From NCBI GenBank assembly GCA_934394985.1, contig CAKRRF010000034.1, positions 1 to 25,445 on the forward strand: 25,445 nt of DNA, given 5' to 3'. The translations under genes and the position numbers were made by a program. Shown here in pieces: positions 8,001 to 15,745 of this stretch. The stretch comes from an uncultured Marvinbryantia sp. GTDB lineage: Bacteria > Bacillota > Clostridia > Lachnospirales > Lachnospiraceae. The notes beneath the pieces are model-generated. The model made no database searches. It worked only from the letters and a program-made list of their open reading frames with translations, and was not told the origin of the DNA. Position 1 is the first letter of the stretch, and each line of letters opens with the position of its first letter.

Positions 8001-9146
8001 ATGAGAAGAATGATCATAGGGCTGGATCTGGAAAAAGACTATTCACAGATTTCTTATTACAGCGAACGAACCGGGGAGCCGGAATCAGTCAGTATTACAG
8101 AAAACCAGGATAAATTTCTGATTCCGACGCCGGAGGGACTTCTTTCCGACAGAGGAAAGAAACCGGTGGAAGCACTGGCAGACTTTATAAAAAAATGTCT
8201 GGGATATCTGAATCCGGAAATGGATATGACAGAGGTATATATGATGGTGACCATGCGGGAAGTACGCCAGCCATGGATCAGCTATATTCGAAGCGCAGCT
8301 GAAAAGCTGGGGATACAGAGAGAAAATCTGTTTCTGCAGAGTTACCGGGAAAGTTTTTTCTATTATGTGATAAATCAGAAAAAAGAATTGTGGTTTCATG
8401 CCTCTGCTTTGTTTGAGTACAATCAGTCACATATTTCTTCCTGGCTGATGAAAATAGACAGCCGGACGAAGCCGGCGCTGGTAAGTGTTCAGACAGGAGA
8501 AAAAATAGATCTGGGATATTCATCGGGGCGAAGCAGTGAGGAATGGGATGCCAGAAGAGATCAGAAGTTTCTGGAGCTGATTCAGAGAATCTTCCGGGAA
8601 GAAACAGTATCTTCCACATTTTTGATCGGAGACAATTTTGATAAGACATGGGCTGTGAAATCGCTGCAGTATCTGTGCAGAAAACGACACGTATTTCAGG
8701 GAAGAAATCTGTATACAAAAGGAGCATGTTATGCCATGTGCAGAAAGCTGCATATGGGAAAGAATCTGGACAGTTATCTGTATGCGAGTGAAGATATGGT
8801 GGAATATAATATTGGTATGCAGATGGATATCCGGGGACAAAAGACAGATTATATGCTGATCAGTGCCGGTATGAACTGGTATGAGGCACAGTGTGGCTGT
8901 GAGATTTTGCTAAATGAAGGAAAAGAACTGGTATTATATGCCCGCTCTTTACGGGGAGGAGATGCAGTCAGCTACAGTATTATGTTGGAGGGTTTGCCTG
9001 ATCGTCCGCCAAAGACGACAAGGTTGCATCTGCAGATGGAGTTTGAGTCGGTATCTGAGTGCCGGGTGAGAATCAGAGACATGGGATTTGGAGAATTTTT
9101 TCCATCTTCCGGGCTGACCTGGGAGAGCGTACTGAAGCTGAAATAA
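8001..9146 (+). CDS. DUF5716-like protein, degenerate Hsp70/actin-fold
   Basis: A 381-residue protein. Its layout recalls Hsp70/actin ATPases: MIIGLDLEKDYSQISYY at the N-terminus resembles the phosphate-1 loop, and YRESFFYYVINQ resembles the linking helix. FLIGDNFDKTWAVKSLQYLC followed by GRNLYTKGACYAM strongly resembles the adenosine loop and the segment after it. The phosphate-2 loop (usually DxGGGT) is replaced by LFEYNQSHISSW, so ATP hydrolysis may be lost. The C-terminal ~80 residues are beta-rich (TRLHLQMEFES, CRVRIRDMGFGE), like a substrate-binding module. AGGAG at 7990-7994 fits the ATG. Family name is from memory; function unknown. It sits between two partner genes with short gaps. 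Confidence 0.83.
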   Translation: MRRMIIGLDLEKDYSQISYYSERTGEPESVSITENQDKFLIPTPEGLLSDRGKKPVEALADFIKKCLGYLNPEMDMTEVYMMVTMREVRQPWISYIRSAAEKLGIQRENLFLQSYRESFFYYVINQKKELWFHASALFEYNQSHISSWLMKIDSRTKPALVSVQTGEKIDLGYSSGRSSEEWDARRDQKFLELIQRIFREETVSSTFLIGDNFDKTWAVKSLQYLCRKRHVFQGRNLYTKGACYAMCRKLHMGKNLDSYLYASEDMVEYNIGMQMDIRGQKTDYMLISAGMNWYEAQCGCEILLNEGKELVLYARSLRGGDAVSYSIMLEGLPDRPPKTTRLHLQMEFESVSECRVRIRDMGFGEFFPSSGLTWESVLKLK

Positions 9147-9178
9147 ATCAGCAGAATGCAGGAGAGGAGCATTAGAGA

Positions 9179-9973
9179 ATGAGTGAATATTATCTGTGTA
9201 GAACAGAATGTGCCAAAAGACCATTCTACATAGAAAGCATAGGGAGAAATATCTATTCGCTGGAAGAACTGTGTTATTATTTTAGTCATTATGTGTATCT
9301 GATTGATGAATCTGTAGTCAACATGTCGCTGTGCAGATGGATTGGAACAGAACTGGGGCTGCTAAAGCTGCAGAACCGATTGATGCGAGCACTGGAAAGG
9401 GAAACATATGAAGAATATGTGTTTTCGATTTTTCAGGAATGCGGCTATCTGGACAGACAGAAATTCAGACTTTTCCAAGAGCAGTTTACAGAAATTCTGA
9501 CAGAACCAGAGGAAGTGCGGAGAAAAATGAAGGCAGATTATCTGGTGGAATTTGGCAGGTACGTGATTGCTTTAAAAGAGTATGAGAAAATTGTGCAGCA
9601 GCAGAAAAATGGAAAAATGGGTATGCAGTTTTATGCAGCAGTACTGGAAAATATGGCAGCTGCTTATGCGCGGTTATTTGAATTTGAAGAAGCAGCAGAC
9701 TGTCTGTGGAATTCGTATCAGGTCATGAAATCCAAAAAGGTATATGAAAAATATCTGCGGATATTGCCGTTGTTTTTGTCTGAAAAACAGTACCAGCAGA
9801 GACTGGCACAGATTCGTGCGAATCGCAGTGATGCTATGGAGCTTTGGGAAGATACCAGAGCTTTGATTCAGGAGGGAATGGAACTGGCAGGAAAAGAAAA
9901 AAAAGAGAGCATGGAGAAAGAAATCAGGGACAGAAAAGAAGAATACCTCAGGAATACGGCCTCTGGAATGTAA
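9179..9973 (+). CDS. TPR-like hypothetical protein, third gene of the cassette
   Basis: A 264-residue soluble protein that I do not recognise. Residues ~120-195 have TPR-like helix pairs (RYVIALKEYEKIVQQQKNG; LENMAAAYARLFEFEEAADC). The last ~45 residues are strongly charged and probably coiled-coil (GMELAGKEKKESMEKEIRD). The N-terminal 50 residues contain several Cys and Tyr but no known motif. GGAGAGGAG at 9161-9169 gives a good ribosome site. It follows the DUF5716-like gene after 32 bases and is probably co-transcribed. TPR proteins commonly serve as adaptors, which would suit an Hsp70-like partner, but that is inference. Confidence 0.8.
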   Translation: MSEYYLCRTECAKRPFYIESIGRNIYSLEELCYYFSHYVYLIDESVVNMSLCRWIGTELGLLKLQNRLMRALERETYEEYVFSIFQECGYLDRQKFRLFQEQFTEILTEPEEVRRKMKADYLVEFGRYVIALKEYEKIVQQQKNGKMGMQFYAAVLENMAAAYARLFEFEEAADCLWNSYQVMKSKKVYEKYLRILPLFLSEKQYQQRLAQIRANRSDAMELWEDTRALIQEGMELAGKEKKESMEKEIRDRKEEYLRNTASGM

Positions 9974-9980
9974 ATTTGGC

Positions 9981-10009
9981 TTGTATTTTGAAAATTCATA
10001 AGTTATAGT
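9981..10009 (+). promoter_or_regulatory. Sigma-A promoter for purF-purB
   Basis: TTGTAT (9981-9986), a 17-base spacer and TATAGT (10004-10009), about 80 bases before the purF start. A small inverted repeat (AACTGT ... ACAGTT) follows in the leader. No known purine riboswitch pattern is visible. Confidence 0.5.
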
Positions 10010-10087
10010 AATTTGGGATAACTATTCAGAACTGTGAAGGTACTGAACAGTTACAATTTGGAAGAACAAACAGCGAGGAGATGTCTT

Positions 10088-11536
10088 ATGAAAAAACCAG
10101 GTGTCCATCAACAGATGGAAAAAGAGGAAAAGCTGCATGAAGAATGTGGCGTATTTGGGATGTATGACTTGGGTGGAAAAGATGTAGCGGCGTCGATTTA
10201 CTATGGCCTGTTTGCCCTGCAGCACCGTGGACAGGAGAGCTGTGGGATCGCGGTCAGTGAGACCAATGGCCCGAAGGGAAAAGTGACCTCCTATAAGGGT
10301 ATGGGGCTGGTAAATGAAGTATTTACCGGTGAAGAACTGGAGCAGATGAAAGGAGATATCGGAGTGGGACATGTCCGATATTCCACAGCCGGGGCCAGCA
10401 CCCGGGAGAATGCTCAGCCACTGGTACTGAATTACATAAAAGGAACGCTTGCACTTGCGCATAACGGAAATCTGATCAATGCACCGGAGCTGAGAAAAGA
10501 ACTTGCTTATTCTGGTGCGATCTTCCAGACAACGATTGATTCAGAGGTGGTGGCATATCATATTGCGCGGGAACGTGTGAATACGAAAAACGTAGAGAGC
10601 GCTGTGCTGAATGCCATGAAGAAGATCAAAGGTGCTTATTCTCTGGTGGTGATGTCACCGAGAAAGCTGATTGGAGCGAGAGATCCCTATGGATTTAAGC
10701 CTCTTTGCATCGGAAAAAGAGACAATGCCTATATCATCACTTCAGAAACCTGTGCCCTTGAGACGCTTGGAGCAGAGTATATCCGGGACGTTGAGCCAGG
10801 AGAAGTGGTGACGATTACCAAAGAGGGAATGAAGTCAGATACCTCTATGTGTCTGCCAAAGGAACAGCAGGCACGCTGTATTTTTGAATATATTTATTTT
10901 GCCAGACCGGACAGTCATATTGATGGAGTCAGCGTATATGGATCCAGAATCAGAGCAGGAAGATTTCTCGCTATGGATTCACCGGTAGAGGCAGATCTTG
11001 TGGTTGGCGTTCCGGAGTCCGGAAATGCGGCAGCTATGGGATATGCCATGGAATCAGGTATTCCATATGGAACGGCGTTTGTAAAAAACAGCTACGTAGG
11101 ACGAACCTTTATTAAACCAAAGCAGAGCACCAGAGAGTCCAGCGTGAAGATTAAGCTGAATGTACTCAGGGAAGCTGTGAATGGCAAGAGAGTCATTATG
11201 ATTGATGATTCTATTGTCAGAGGAACTACCAGTGGCCGTATTGTGAAGATGCTTCGTGAAGCAGGTGCAAAAGAAGTACATATGCGTGTCAGCTCACCGC
11301 CATTTTTATGGCCATGTTATTTTGGAACAGATGTACCGGCAAGGGAACAGCTGATTGCCAATAATCGCTCTGTAGAAGAGATTTGTCAGCTCATTGGAGC
11401 AGACAGTTTGGGCTATTTGCGTCTTGACCGGCTGAAAGAACTGGTAAACGGCCTGGATATCTGCGAAGGCTGTTTTACCGGCAAATATCCGATGGAACCT
11501 CCGAAGGATGATATCCGGGGCGAATATGAGAAATAA
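10088..11536 (+). CDS. purF: Amidophosphoribosyltransferase PurF
   Basis: First committed step of purine synthesis: PRPP plus glutamine gives phosphoribosylamine. The protein has 482 residues. The Ntn glutaminase starts at HEECGVFGMYD. Cys20 would become the catalytic N-terminal residue after removal of a 19-residue propeptide, longer than the 11 in B. subtilis. The PRPP loop is VIMIDDSIVRGTTS. Cys264, Cys410, Cys459 and Cys462 match the four Fe-S cluster ligands of the Bacillus-type enzyme, which is oxygen-sensitive. The start at 10088 has GAGGAG seven bases upstream. An in-frame start at 10034 lies in the leader without a ribosome site. Confidence 0.96.
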   Translation: MKKPGVHQQMEKEEKLHEECGVFGMYDLGGKDVAASIYYGLFALQHRGQESCGIAVSETNGPKGKVTSYKGMGLVNEVFTGEELEQMKGDIGVGHVRYSTAGASTRENAQPLVLNYIKGTLALAHNGNLINAPELRKELAYSGAIFQTTIDSEVVAYHIARERVNTKNVESAVLNAMKKIKGAYSLVVMSPRKLIGARDPYGFKPLCIGKRDNAYIITSETCALETLGAEYIRDVEPGEVVTITKEGMKSDTSMCLPKEQQARCIFEYIYFARPDSHIDGVSVYGSRIRAGRFLAMDSPVEADLVVGVPESGNAAAMGYAMESGIPYGTAFVKNSYVGRTFIKPKQSTRESSVKIKLNVLREAVNGKRVIMIDDSIVRGTTSGRIVKMLREAGAKEVHMRVSSPPFLWPCYFGTDVPAREQLIANNRSVEEICQLIGADSLGYLRLDRLKELVNGLDICEGCFTGKYPMEPPKDDIRGEYEK

Positions 11537-11574
11537 AATTTATAAGATTATATAAAAGAAAGGATACCTTAAAT

Positions 11575-13005
11575 ATGAACGACAGATATCAGAGCCCATT
11601 ATCAGAAAGATATGCGAGCAGGGAGATGCAGTATATTTTTTCTCCTGACATGAAATTCCGTACCTGGAGAAAGCTGTGGATTGCGCTGGCAGAAACAGAA
11701 AAAGAACTGGGACTGAACATTACACAGGAACAGATCGATGAATTGAAAGCTCATGCAGAGGACATCAACTATGAGGTGGCAAAAGAAAGAGAAAAGATTG
11801 TACGTCATGATGTGATGTCTCATGTGTATGCTTATGGTGTACAGTGTCCAAAGGCAAAAGGAATCATCCATCTGGGAGCGACCTCCTGTTATGTAGGAGA
11901 TAATACCGACATTATCGTGATGTCAGAGGCTTTGAAGCTGGTTCGCAAAAAGCTGGTCAATGTCATTGCAGAACTGGCAAAATTTGCAGACACCTACAAA
12001 AACCAGCCAACACTGGCATTTACTCATTTTCAGCCGGCACAGCCTACGACAGTAGGAAAAAGAGCAACTCTGTGGCTGCAGGAATTTATGATGGATCTGG
12101 AAGATCTGACTTATGTGATGGGTACCTTAAAACTACTTGGAAGTAAGGGAACTACAGGAACACAGGCCAGCTTCCTGGAACTGTTTGAAGGAGATCAGGA
12201 AACAATCGATAAGATTGATCCGATGATTGCCAAGAAGATGGGATTTGAAGCATGTTATCCGGTATCCGGACAGACATATTCCAGAAAAGTAGATACCAGA
12301 GTCCTGAATATACTGGCAGGTATTGCTGCAAGTGCACATAAGATGTCCAATGATATCCGTCTTCTGCAGCACCTGAAAGAAGTAGAAGAACCATTTGAAA
12401 AGACGCAGATCGGTTCCTCAGCTATGGCTTATAAGAGAAATCCAATGAGAAGTGAAAGAATTGCTTCTCTGTCCAGATATGTGCTGTGTGATGCACTGAA
12501 TCCGGCGATCACATCTGCGACACAGTGGTTCGAAAGAACACTGGATGATTCTGCAAATAAGAGACTGTCTGTTCCGGAAGGCTTTCTTGCTGTTGACGGT
12601 ATTCTGGATCTGTGTCTGAATGTTGTAGATGGACTGGTGGTATATCCAAAAGTAATTGAAAAGCATATGATGGCAGAACTGCCATTTATGGCTACAGAAA
12701 ACATTATGATGGATGCTGTAAAGGCAGGCGGAGACAGACAGGAGCTTCATGAGAGAATTCGTGAGCTGTCTATGGAAGCTGGAAAGACGGTCAAAGTAGA
12801 AGGAAAGGATAATAACCTTCTGGAGCTGATTGCTGAAGATCCTGCATTTAATCTGACACTTGAAGATCTGAAGAAGTCCATGGATCCATCCAGATATGTG
12901 GGCAGAGCACCGCGTCAGGTGGATGTATTCTTAAGAGATGTGGTAAACCCGGTTCTGGAAGCCAATAAAGAAGTGCTGGGTATGAAAGCGGAGATAAACG
13001 TATAA
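11575..13005 (+). CDS. purB: Adenylosuccinate lyase PurB
   Basis: Acts twice in purine synthesis: it cleaves SAICAR to AICAR and adenylosuccinate to AMP, releasing fumarate each time. At 476 residues it is longer than B. subtilis PurB (~430) and closer in length and sequence style to the animal-type enzyme. The fumarase/ASL superfamily signature SSAMAYKRNP is at about residues 281-290, and the catalytic-His region appears as THFQPAQPTTVGKR. It follows purF after 38 bases with AGAAAGGA as ribosome site and no terminator between, so the two form an operon. Confidence 0.96.
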   Translation: MNDRYQSPLSERYASREMQYIFSPDMKFRTWRKLWIALAETEKELGLNITQEQIDELKAHAEDINYEVAKEREKIVRHDVMSHVYAYGVQCPKAKGIIHLGATSCYVGDNTDIIVMSEALKLVRKKLVNVIAELAKFADTYKNQPTLAFTHFQPAQPTTVGKRATLWLQEFMMDLEDLTYVMGTLKLLGSKGTTGTQASFLELFEGDQETIDKIDPMIAKKMGFEACYPVSGQTYSRKVDTRVLNILAGIAASAHKMSNDIRLLQHLKEVEEPFEKTQIGSSAMAYKRNPMRSERIASLSRYVLCDALNPAITSATQWFERTLDDSANKRLSVPEGFLAVDGILDLCLNVVDGLVVYPKVIEKHMMAELPFMATENIMMDAVKAGGDRQELHERIRELSMEAGKTVKVEGKDNNLLELIAEDPAFNLTLEDLKKSMDPSRYVGRAPRQVDVFLRDVVNPVLEANKEVLGMKAEINV

Positions 13006-13046
13006 GAAAGAATGGGCGAAGCAATTTGTAATTATATAGAAAAAGC

Positions 13047-13076
13047 TTGAATAATAGATATGCATTGATGTATAAT
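13047..13076 (+). promoter_or_regulatory. Sigma-A promoter for purA
   Basis: TTGAAT (13047-13052), an 18-base spacer and a perfect TATAAT (13071-13076). The predicted transcript start is near 13083, giving a leader of about 80 bases that contains a stable RNA hairpin. This suggests purA can be expressed apart from purF-purB. Confidence 0.75.
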
Positions 13077-13107
13077 ACCCATGGTACAATTAACACAAGT
13101 ATGTAGA

Positions 13108-13135
13108 CTGCCTGGGACAGATTTGTTCTGGGTAG
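13108..13135 (+). promoter_or_regulatory. RNA hairpin in the purA leader
   Basis: CTGCCTGGGACA (13108-13119) can pair along its whole length with TGTTCTGGGTAG (13124-13135) if G-U pairs are allowed: 12 pairs, four of them G-U, with a GATT loop. No T-run follows, so it is not a terminator. It lies inside the predicted leader, 16 bases before the purA ribosome site. Its role is unknown. Confidence 0.5.
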
Positions 13136-13161
13136 TTATCAATATTTAAACGGAGGAAATT

Positions 13162-14445
13162 ATGGTACAGGCAGTAGTTGGAGCAAACTGGGGAGATGAA
13201 GGTAAGGGAAAAATCACAGATATGCTTGCAGAGGAAGCGGATATTATTGTACGTTTCCAGGGTGGTGCAAATGCCGGACATACAATAGTCAATGATTATG
13301 GTAAGTTTGCATTACACACTTTACCATCAGGTGTTTTCTATGATCATACCACCAGCATTATCGGAAATGGTGTAGCCCTGAATATTCCGGTTTTGTTCAA
13401 TGAAGTAAAAAGTATTGTGGACCGTGGCGTTCCAATGCCAAAGATTCTGGTATCTGACAGAGCACAGATGGTGATGTCTTATCATATTTTATTTGATCAG
13501 TATGAAGAGGAACGTCTGGGTGGCAAATCTTTTGGTTCCACAAAATCAGGAATTGCCCCATTTTATTCAGATAAATATGCAAAAATCGGTTTCCAGGTAA
13601 GTGAACTGTTTGACGAAGAATTGTTAAAAGAAAAAGTGGCACGTATCTGTGAACAGAAGAACGTCATTCTGAAATATCTTTATCAGAAACCGGAACTGAA
13701 GCCGGAAGATCTTCTGGAAGAACTTCATGGTTACAAAGAAATGGTTGAACCATTTGTATGCGATACTTCTGCATATCTGTGGAATGCGATCAAAGAAGGA
13801 AAAAAGATTCTGCTGGAAGGTCAGCTTGGATCTCTGAAGGATCCGGATCACGGAATTTATCCGATGGTTACTTCTTCTTCAACTCTGGCAGCATACGGTG
13901 CAATCGGTGCAGGTATTCCACCATATGAGATTCAGAAGATTGTGACAGTAGTAAAAGCATACTCCAGTGCAGTAGGAGCAGGTGCTTTTGTCAGCGAAAT
14001 CTTTGGAGAGGAAGCTGATGAACTTCGTAAGAGAGGCGGAGACGGTGGAGAGTTTGGTGCAACCACAGGACGTCCAAGACGTATGGGCTGGTTTGACTGT
14101 GTGGCATCCAAGTATGGCTGCCGTATTCAGGGAACAACAGATGTAGCATTTACGGTACTGGATGTACTTGGCTACCTGGATGAGGTACCTGTTTGTGTCG
14201 GTTATGAAATTGATGGTGAGGTGACAACAGACTTCCCTACTACGGCTAAGCTGGAAAAAGCAAAACCGGTTCTGAAGAAACTTCCGGGATGGAAATGTGA
14301 TATCCGTGGTATCAGAACATACGAAGAACTGCCAGAGAACTGTAGAAAATACATTGAATTCATCGAAGAACAGATTGGATTCCCGATTACAATGGTATCT
14401 AACGGACCTGGAAGACATGATATTATTTACAGAAATGTGAAATAA
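13162..14445 (+). CDS. purA: Adenylosuccinate synthetase PurA
   Basis: Joins IMP and aspartate using GTP, the first step from IMP to AMP. The protein has 427 residues, the normal bacterial length. The GTP-binding loop is GANWGDEGKGK (residues 7-17) with catalytic Asp12, and His40 lies in NAGHTIV. The later motif TTGRPRRMGWFD marks the IMP/GTP site region. GGAGG at 13152-13156 lies five bases before the ATG. It has its own promoter and a strong terminator after it, so it can act as a single transcription unit beside purB, whose product handles the next step. Confidence 0.97.
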   Translation: MVQAVVGANWGDEGKGKITDMLAEEADIIVRFQGGANAGHTIVNDYGKFALHTLPSGVFYDHTTSIIGNGVALNIPVLFNEVKSIVDRGVPMPKILVSDRAQMVMSYHILFDQYEEERLGGKSFGSTKSGIAPFYSDKYAKIGFQVSELFDEELLKEKVARICEQKNVILKYLYQKPELKPEDLLEELHGYKEMVEPFVCDTSAYLWNAIKEGKKILLEGQLGSLKDPDHGIYPMVTSSSTLAAYGAIGAGIPPYEIQKIVTVVKAYSSAVGAGAFVSEIFGEEADELRKRGGDGGEFGATTGRPRRMGWFDCVASKYGCRIQGTTDVAFTVLDVLGYLDEVPVCVGYEIDGEVTTDFPTTAKLEKAKPVLKKLPGWKCDIRGIRTYEELPENCRKYIEFIEEQIGFPITMVSNGPGRHDIIYRNVK

Positions 14446-14470
14446 AGAAGAGTTGAAGCTCTGACCATTA

Positions 14471-14507
14471 GAAAAAGCCGATTTGCAAAAGTGCAAGTCG
14501 GCTTTTT
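14471..14507 (+). terminator. Bidirectional terminator after purA
   Basis: GAAAAAGCCGA (14471-14481) pairs with TCGGCTTTTTC, and the inner TTTGCA/TGCAAG extends the stem around an AAAG loop. The T-run on the plus strand serves purA, and the A-run of the left arm gives a T-run for the converging minus-strand gene. Confidence 0.88.
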
Positions 14508-14514
14508 CGATTAG

Positions 14515-14751
14515 CTATTTTCCGGAAGGTTTTTCCTGGTGGTCATGATCTTGTGTGTCCTTGTTCAGAACTTTATAAATCCATAGATAAATATAGAGCA
14601 GGCCGGGCAACACTACCGTCATGCCAATGCAGGCTTTAAACATGGAAAATGCCCATGGACTGTCAATCAAAGCAAAGATCAGTGTGGCTGCATAAAGTGC
14701 CACCAGTATAATGACAGTGACAAGAGCCAGTATCTGTTTTACTTTTTTCAT
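14515..14751 (-). CDS. Small two-TM membrane protein coupled to a LysR gene
   Basis: A 78-residue protein of no family I recognise. Two hydrophobic stretches (about residues 6-29 and 36-58, including ALVTVIILVALYAATLIF and MTVVLPGLLYIYLWIY) suggest a helical hairpin in the membrane. They are followed by a polar tail rich in His, Asp and Lys (DTQDHDHQEKPSGK). Its ATG overlaps the stop of the upstream LysR-type gene in an ATGA arrangement, a sign of translational coupling. It ends at the shared terminator with purA. Function unknown. Confidence 0.75.
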   Translation of the reverse strand: MKKVKQILALVTVIILVALYAATLIFALIDSPWAFSMFKACIGMTVVLPGLLYIYLWIYKVLNKDTQDHDHQEKPSGK

Positions 14752-15629
14752 TTTATACGTTCCTCCTCAGGTAATTCATGAAGAAAACGTTCAATGGATA
14801 CCACATTGGATTTGTTCTCCGGAATAATGACGAAACTCTGTACCTCAGGGGCCTCAAAGCCTCTCAGAGGGACAGAAATCAGAGAACCGTTATCCAGATA
14901 AGGCTGAACCAGACTGCGAGGCAGGAAAGTGTAACCGATGCCTTCCATCAGATAATGTGGAAGATGCGTCAGCTTGTCAATCTCAAAAGAGAAGGAAAAG
15001 TTTTTTGGAAACAGATCACGGATGAAGGTACCGTTATCATGAACCATAAAATCACAGTACAGGTAGCCGATTTCAGCCAGCTGATTTTGAGTGATGCCAT
15101 CAATGTATTCCTGATGCATGGGTGAAGTAACCAGAAGCAGATCGTCAGACATGAACGGCTGACAGATAAAACCGGCTTTCTTCAGAGGAACATAGGAAAA
15201 TGCCACATCTACAGTGCCATCTTGAAGCATACGCAGAAGTGGACCGGAATGATCTACAATCACCTTAACAGAAATATCTTTATGATTTTTGATGAAGGCA
15301 GTAATCGGATCAATAAGATAGCAGTCATATACGGTATTTACCGTTCCGATACGAAGATTCTCAGAAAAGGTATGAAGCATGCTCAATTCTTCAATGGCTG
15401 ATGCCTCCAGCGCCACAATTCTTCTGGCGTAAGAGAGGAAATGCTGGCCTTCTTCTGTCAGTTCTACATTTTTGCGATTGCGGATAAAAAGCTTTTTGCC
15501 CAGTTCTTTTTCAAGTTCCATGATACGGTTAGTTACCGTAGACTGTACAATAAAATAACGGTCAGCAGTCTGAGTAAAGTTTTTCAGTTCGGAAAGCGTA
15601 ATAAATGTTTTTAAGTTTTCTATATTCAT
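14748..15629 (-). CDS. LysR-type transcriptional regulator divergent from lysA
   Basis: A 293-residue LysR-family regulator. The N-terminal winged helix-turn-helix covers about residues 2-61 (FTQTADRYFIVQSTVTNRI; ELGKKLFIRNRKNVELTEEG), followed by the linker helix. A periplasmic-binding-protein-like effector domain follows (LRIGTVNTVYD; VDVAFSYVPLKKAG; YLMEGIGYTFLPRSLV). It is transcribed away from lysA across a 116-base gap, which resembles the E. coli lysR/lysA arrangement, so control of lysA is the natural hypothesis. Similarity to LysR itself was not tested, and its effector is unknown. The downstream two-TM gene overlaps it by four bases. Confidence 0.92.
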   Translation of the reverse strand: MNIENLKTFITLSELKNFTQTADRYFIVQSTVTNRIMELEKELGKKLFIRNRKNVELTEEGQHFLSYARRIVALEASAIEELSMLHTFSENLRIGTVNTVYDCYLIDPITAFIKNHKDISVKVIVDHSGPLLRMLQDGTVDVAFSYVPLKKAGFICQPFMSDDLLLVTSPMHQEYIDGITQNQLAEIGYLYCDFMVHDNGTFIRDLFPKNFSFSFEIDKLTHLPHYLMEGIGYTFLPRSLVQPYLDNGSLISVPLRGFEAPEVQSFVIIPENKSNVVSIERFLHELPEEERIK

Positions 15630-15673
15630 GTTTCCCTCTTATCGAAATAGTTAATAATCTTTTTTATAAAATT

Positions 15674-15705
15674 CATTATACAAATTTTACAGCCATCATT
15701 ATAAT
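15674..15705 (+). promoter_or_regulatory. lysA promoter region with repeated CATTATA
   Basis: A perfect -10 TATAAT (15700-15705) is preceded at 17 bases by a weak -35 TATACA (15677-15682). CATTATA occurs twice, at 15674 and 15697, exactly 23 bases apart (about two helical turns) and overlapping both elements. A weak -35 fits a promoter that depends on an activator such as the divergent LysR-type protein. Confidence 0.45.
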
Positions 15706-15745
15706 AAGTCAATAGAGAGTTGAATTTTCAAGGAGGTTAGAACGA

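Noticed and set aside
13879..14496. 205-codon minus-strand ORF antisense to purA
   Set aside because: purA is certain here; the antisense product is Ser/Cys/Phe-rich without domains and crosses the terminator.
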